In this document: in pieces, positions 59,240 through 61,904 of the stretch
Numbering within the stretch: the first letter of the stretch is position 1
How the letters are laid out: every line of letters starts with the position of its first letter
DNA from: Lonepinella koalarum
Lineage (GTDB): Bacteria; Pseudomonadota; Gammaproteobacteria; Enterobacterales; Pasteurellaceae
Direction of reading: 5' to 3'
DNA: 61,904 bases
Assembly (NCBI RefSeq): GCF_004565475.1
Contig: NZ_SRHX01000012.1
Coordinates: 1-61,904, forward strand
Notes under the pieces: generated by a model
What the model saw: only the letters and a program-made list of their open reading frames with translations
What the model was told of the DNA's origin: nothing
The model's database searches: none
Program-made: the position numbers and the translations under genes

Positions 59240-59961
59240 TGGAATATATACAAACTTTATTTTTAGATCTGGTCAGCTCATCACATTTTATTATTTTAAT
59301 GAAATTATGCGTTGCCATGTGTCTAGGTGGCATCATTGGTTTAGAACGTGAATTAAAACGTAAACCTGTCGGGGTAAAAACCTGTGTCATTATTTCTATT
59401 ACGACCAGTATTTTAACCATTGTTTCCATTCAATCGGCAGAATATTATGCGGAAGCCTCACAAAATATCCGTACCGATCCGATGCGATTAGCCGCACAAG
59501 TAATTAGTGGCATAGGTTTTCTTGGTGCGGGTGTTATTTTACGTAAAAGCAATGATGCCATTTCAGGCTTAACCACCGCTGCGATTATTTGGGCCGCAGC
59601 GGGAATCGGTATTGCATCAGGGGCTGGCTTTTTCTTTGATGCTATTCTTGCGACCTTGATGATTTTTATTGCCATTCGTTTAAGTCCAATTGTGCAACGT
59701 TATGTACAGCGTCACCGTCCTCCAGATATTAAAGCGACTTTAACGGTTCATCTCAATGATATGGCTGGTATTAGTAAAATTAAAACCTTATTTGCACAAC
59801 AACATTGTGATATTGAGGATATGAATATTAAGGATTTATATCATGGGGAAATTAAGTTGGATTTACGAGCTGATTTAGAAGATAAAGAAATTTTACATCG
59901 TCTTTACGGTGAAATTAAATTGATTCCAGAAGTACTTGGGGTTGATTTGGAAAGTAAATAA
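59239..59961 (+). CDS. MgtC/SapB-family membrane protein
   Basis: 240 residues. Four to five N-terminal membrane segments with the family signatures LGGIIGLERELKRKPVGVKT and ISGIGFLGAGVILR, GLTTAAIIWAAAGIGIASG, then a soluble ACT-like C-terminal domain (~150-240). Members affect magnesium-limited growth and membrane ATPase activity; function here is unproven. I chose the ATG at 59239, which is coupled to the aroE stop. Confidence 0.9.
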
Positions 59962-59991
59962 TACAATAAGCTATTTTATAAGGAATTCGTT

Positions 59992-61674
59992 ATGACAACA
60001 CAACTTATCGCAGAACTTAATCAAATTGTTGGTAAAAACTACGTTATTACCGATCCTGCTAAAAATGAACAATATCGGAGTGGCTATCGTTTCGGTTCGG
60101 GTAAAGCTATCGCTGTAGTTCGTCCTGCAACCTTAATTGAATTTTGGCGAGTATTAAAAGTCTGTGTTGCCTCAGATGTTATTGTTATTTCACAAGCAGC
60201 TAATACTGGATTAACCGGTGGCTCAACCCCAAGCGGTAATGATTATGATCGTGATATTGTGATTATTAATGCTATGCGAATTAATGGTATTCAACTGATA
60301 AACAATGCGCAACAAGTAGTGTGTTTACCCGGTTCGACATTGAACGAACTAGAACTGTTATTAAAACCACATCAACGTGAACCCCATTCGGTGATTGGTT
60401 CATCTTGCATTGGTGCTTCTGTCATTGGCGGAATCTGTAATAATTCCGGAGGGGCATTGGTGCAACGTGGTCCAGCTTATACTGAAATGGCAGTTTTTGC
60501 TCAATTAGATGAAAAAGGCGAATTGTCTTTACATAACCATTTAGGTATTGATCTTGGTGACAATCCAGAACAAATTTTACAGAATTTACAGGCTGGTAAT
60601 TATCGTCCTGAACAAATTCAACAAACTGAAAAACGTGGACATGACCATGCCTATTGTCATCATGTTCGTCAAGTGGATGAAGATAGCCCCGCTCGTTTTA
60701 ATGCTGATCCTAATCGACATTATGAAGCATCTGGGTGCGCTGGTAAATTGGCTATTTTTGCGGTACGGCTTGATACCTTTCCATTAGAAAAAGACACCGC
60801 TGTTTTTTATATTGGAACGAATCAAACCGATGTACTTAATAATATTCGTCGTCATATGTTAAGCAATTTTCGACAACTACCTATTTCAGGCGAATATATT
60901 CATCGTGATGCCTTTGATGTAGCGGCAAAATATGGCAAAGATACCTTTTGGGTGATTAGAAAATTTGGTACTCATCGACTTCCAGCGTTATTCGCCTTAA
61001 AATCAAAAGTGGATCGTTTCGCTAAAAAAATCGGATTACAGGATTTCAGCGATAAATTACTGCAATTTGGATCTAAGTTTATTCCACAGCATTTACCCAA
61101 AAGTTTACGTCAATATCGAGACAAATATGAACATCATTTAATTATAAAAATGGGCGGAACAGGGATACAAGAAGCTCGAGATTATTTAACGCATTATTTT
61201 AATGATCCAAACCATGGTGGCTATTTTGAATGTGATGCCAATGAAACACAAGCTGCTATGTTACATCGTTTTGCGGTTGCATCTGCCGCCATTCGTTATC
61301 GAGCCATTCATGCTGAGGAAGTTGAAGATCTCGTTGCACTTGATATTGCACTAAGACGGAATGACGATCAGTGGTTTGAAACCTTACCTGATGAAATTAA
61401 CCAGAAAATCAGCCATAAACTCTATTATGGACATTTTATGTGTTATGTATTTCATCAGGATTATATTGTGAAAAAAGGTCATGATTGTTATGCTTTAGAA
61501 GAAGAAATGTTAGCAATATTAGATAAACGAGGAGCCAAATATCCGGCTGAACATAATGTTGGACATTTATATGAAGCAAAACCTGAACTACGTAAATTTT
61601 ATCGCAACCTTGATCCAACGAATAGTTTTAATCCGGGCATAGGGAAAACATCTAAGAAAAAATATTGGGCTTAG
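59992..61674 (+). CDS. dld: Respiratory D-lactate dehydrogenase (FAD, quinone-linked)
   Basis: 560 residues, close to E. coli Dld (571). FAD-binding PCMH domain at ~10-200 (AIAVVRPATLIEFW, QAANTGLTGGSTP, GASVIGGICNNSGGALVQRGPAYTE). The membrane-associated region and cap domain follow, and the C-terminus has the AEHNVGHLY active-site segment. It feeds electrons from D-lactate to the quinone pool at the inner membrane. Ends at an inverted-USS terminator. Confidence 0.96.
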   Translation: MTTQLIAELNQIVGKNYVITDPAKNEQYRSGYRFGSGKAIAVVRPATLIEFWRVLKVCVASDVIVISQAANTGLTGGSTPSGNDYDRDIVIINAMRINGIQLINNAQQVVCLPGSTLNELELLLKPHQREPHSVIGSSCIGASVIGGICNNSGGALVQRGPAYTEMAVFAQLDEKGELSLHNHLGIDLGDNPEQILQNLQAGNYRPEQIQQTEKRGHDHAYCHHVRQVDEDSPARFNADPNRHYEASGCAGKLAIFAVRLDTFPLEKDTAVFYIGTNQTDVLNNIRRHMLSNFRQLPISGEYIHRDAFDVAAKYGKDTFWVIRKFGTHRLPALFALKSKVDRFAKKIGLQDFSDKLLQFGSKFIPQHLPKSLRQYRDKYEHHLIIKMGGTGIQEARDYLTHYFNDPNHGGYFECDANETQAAMLHRFAVASAAIRYRAIHAEEVEDLVALDIALRRNDDQWFETLPDEINQKISHKLYYGHFMCYVFHQDYIVKKGHDCYALEEEMLAILDKRGAKYPAEHNVGHLYEAKPELRKFYRNLDPTNSFNPGIGKTSKKKYWA

Positions 61675-61694
61675 CTACCTTTATTTAATATATA

Positions 61695-61740
61695 AAAAGA
61701 GTGCGGTGGAAAACTCACAATTTTTCTACCGCACTCTTTT
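61695..61740 (+). terminator. Inverted-USS terminator after dld
   Basis: AAAAGAGTGCGGT (61695-61707) and ACCGCACTCTTTT (61728-61740) form a 13-bp stem ending in a U-run. Confidence 0.88.
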
Positions 61741-61800
61741 ATCTTTCTATTTCGCTATCTAGGTATAATTGGCTAGAAATTATGCCTATTGGACAAAATG

Positions 61801-61842
61801 GTTGCTATTTAGTATTTTCTTTCACTGAATAGCAACTTTTCT
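61801..61842 (+). terminator. Second hairpin near the window end
   Basis: GTTGCTATT (61801-61809) and AATAGCAAC (61828-61836) followed by TTTTCTT. It has terminator form but no gene precedes it after the dld terminator, so it may end a short untranslated RNA starting near 61745, or serve as a back-up. No coding sequence is evident in 61741-61904. Confidence 0.45.
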
Positions 61843-61904
61843 TATTCAAAAAATCCTGTATAAACAAGATCTTATTCTTTGTTTTTAGACCGCTGTGTAC
61901 TGCT

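Overview
The window is about 62 kb of an AT-rich genome from a member of the Pasteurellaceae. Three things support this: many copies of the 9-base DNA-uptake signal AAGTGCGGT (for example 15299-15307, 21504-21512, and in reverse 20056-20064, 25123-25131, 30005-30013), protein similarity to Haemophilus/Actinobacillus-type genes throughout, and locus orders such as dmsABC-dmsD-napF and torY-torZ. The haem genes hemC, hemD, hemX and hemY are present, so it is not a haem-requiring Haemophilus influenzae-type strain. I cannot name the species.

Layout. 1-7430 (minus) is the N-terminal ~2476 codons of a giant trimeric autotransporter adhesin whose C-terminus lies outside the window. It carries a 14-base homopolymer that could switch it on and off. 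7722-13599 (minus) is a pssA-hemC-hemD-hemX-hemY block. 13721-19743 holds an RNA methyltransferase-like gene, a ferredoxin, RNase I, pgk, fbaA and an O-antigen-ligase-like gene. 19773-24451 (minus) is recO-rlmD-relA-dgkA. 24572-29678 (minus) is an FNR-type-promoter dmsABC operon with its chaperone and a NapF-like ferredoxin. 30054-35471 holds rsmE, glyQ and glyS, with a YhcG-type nuclease and a broken toxin-antitoxin pair wedged between glyQ and glyS. 35537-38762 holds pepP, ygfB, zapA, 6S RNA and the 5-formyl-THF cyclo-ligase gene.

38766-50381 is the accessory island and the most interesting part. It has two paralogous LysR regulators, a crotonase-fold hydrolase that keeps the active-site residues of 6-oxocamphor (cyclic beta-diketone) hydrolase, a short-chain dehydrogenase, a beta-keto-acid cleavage enzyme (BKACE), an acetoacetate CoA-transferase (AtoDA), two thiolases, an MFS carrier and an outer-membrane channel of the phenol-degradation MetA type. 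Three intergenic regions share a promoter element with exactly the same geometry: TTAT-N11-ATAA (a LysR T-N11-A box) followed by AAAGAATTTCT, starting 31 bases after the first T of the box. I infer one regulon that opens a cyclic 1,3-diketone (a phloroglucinol-derived ring is the best guess) to a 3-keto acid and converts it through acetoacetate to acetyl-CoA.

50434-54049 (minus) is a torY-torZ S/N-oxide reductase operon, again with an FNR-like site. 54311-61674 holds uvrA and ssb (divergent, sharing a LexA-like box), tsaC, aroE, an MgtC-family gene and a respiratory D-lactate dehydrogenase. Two anaerobic oxide reductases, D-lactate dehydrogenase and the catabolic island together suggest a host- or rumen/gut-associated facultative anaerobe.
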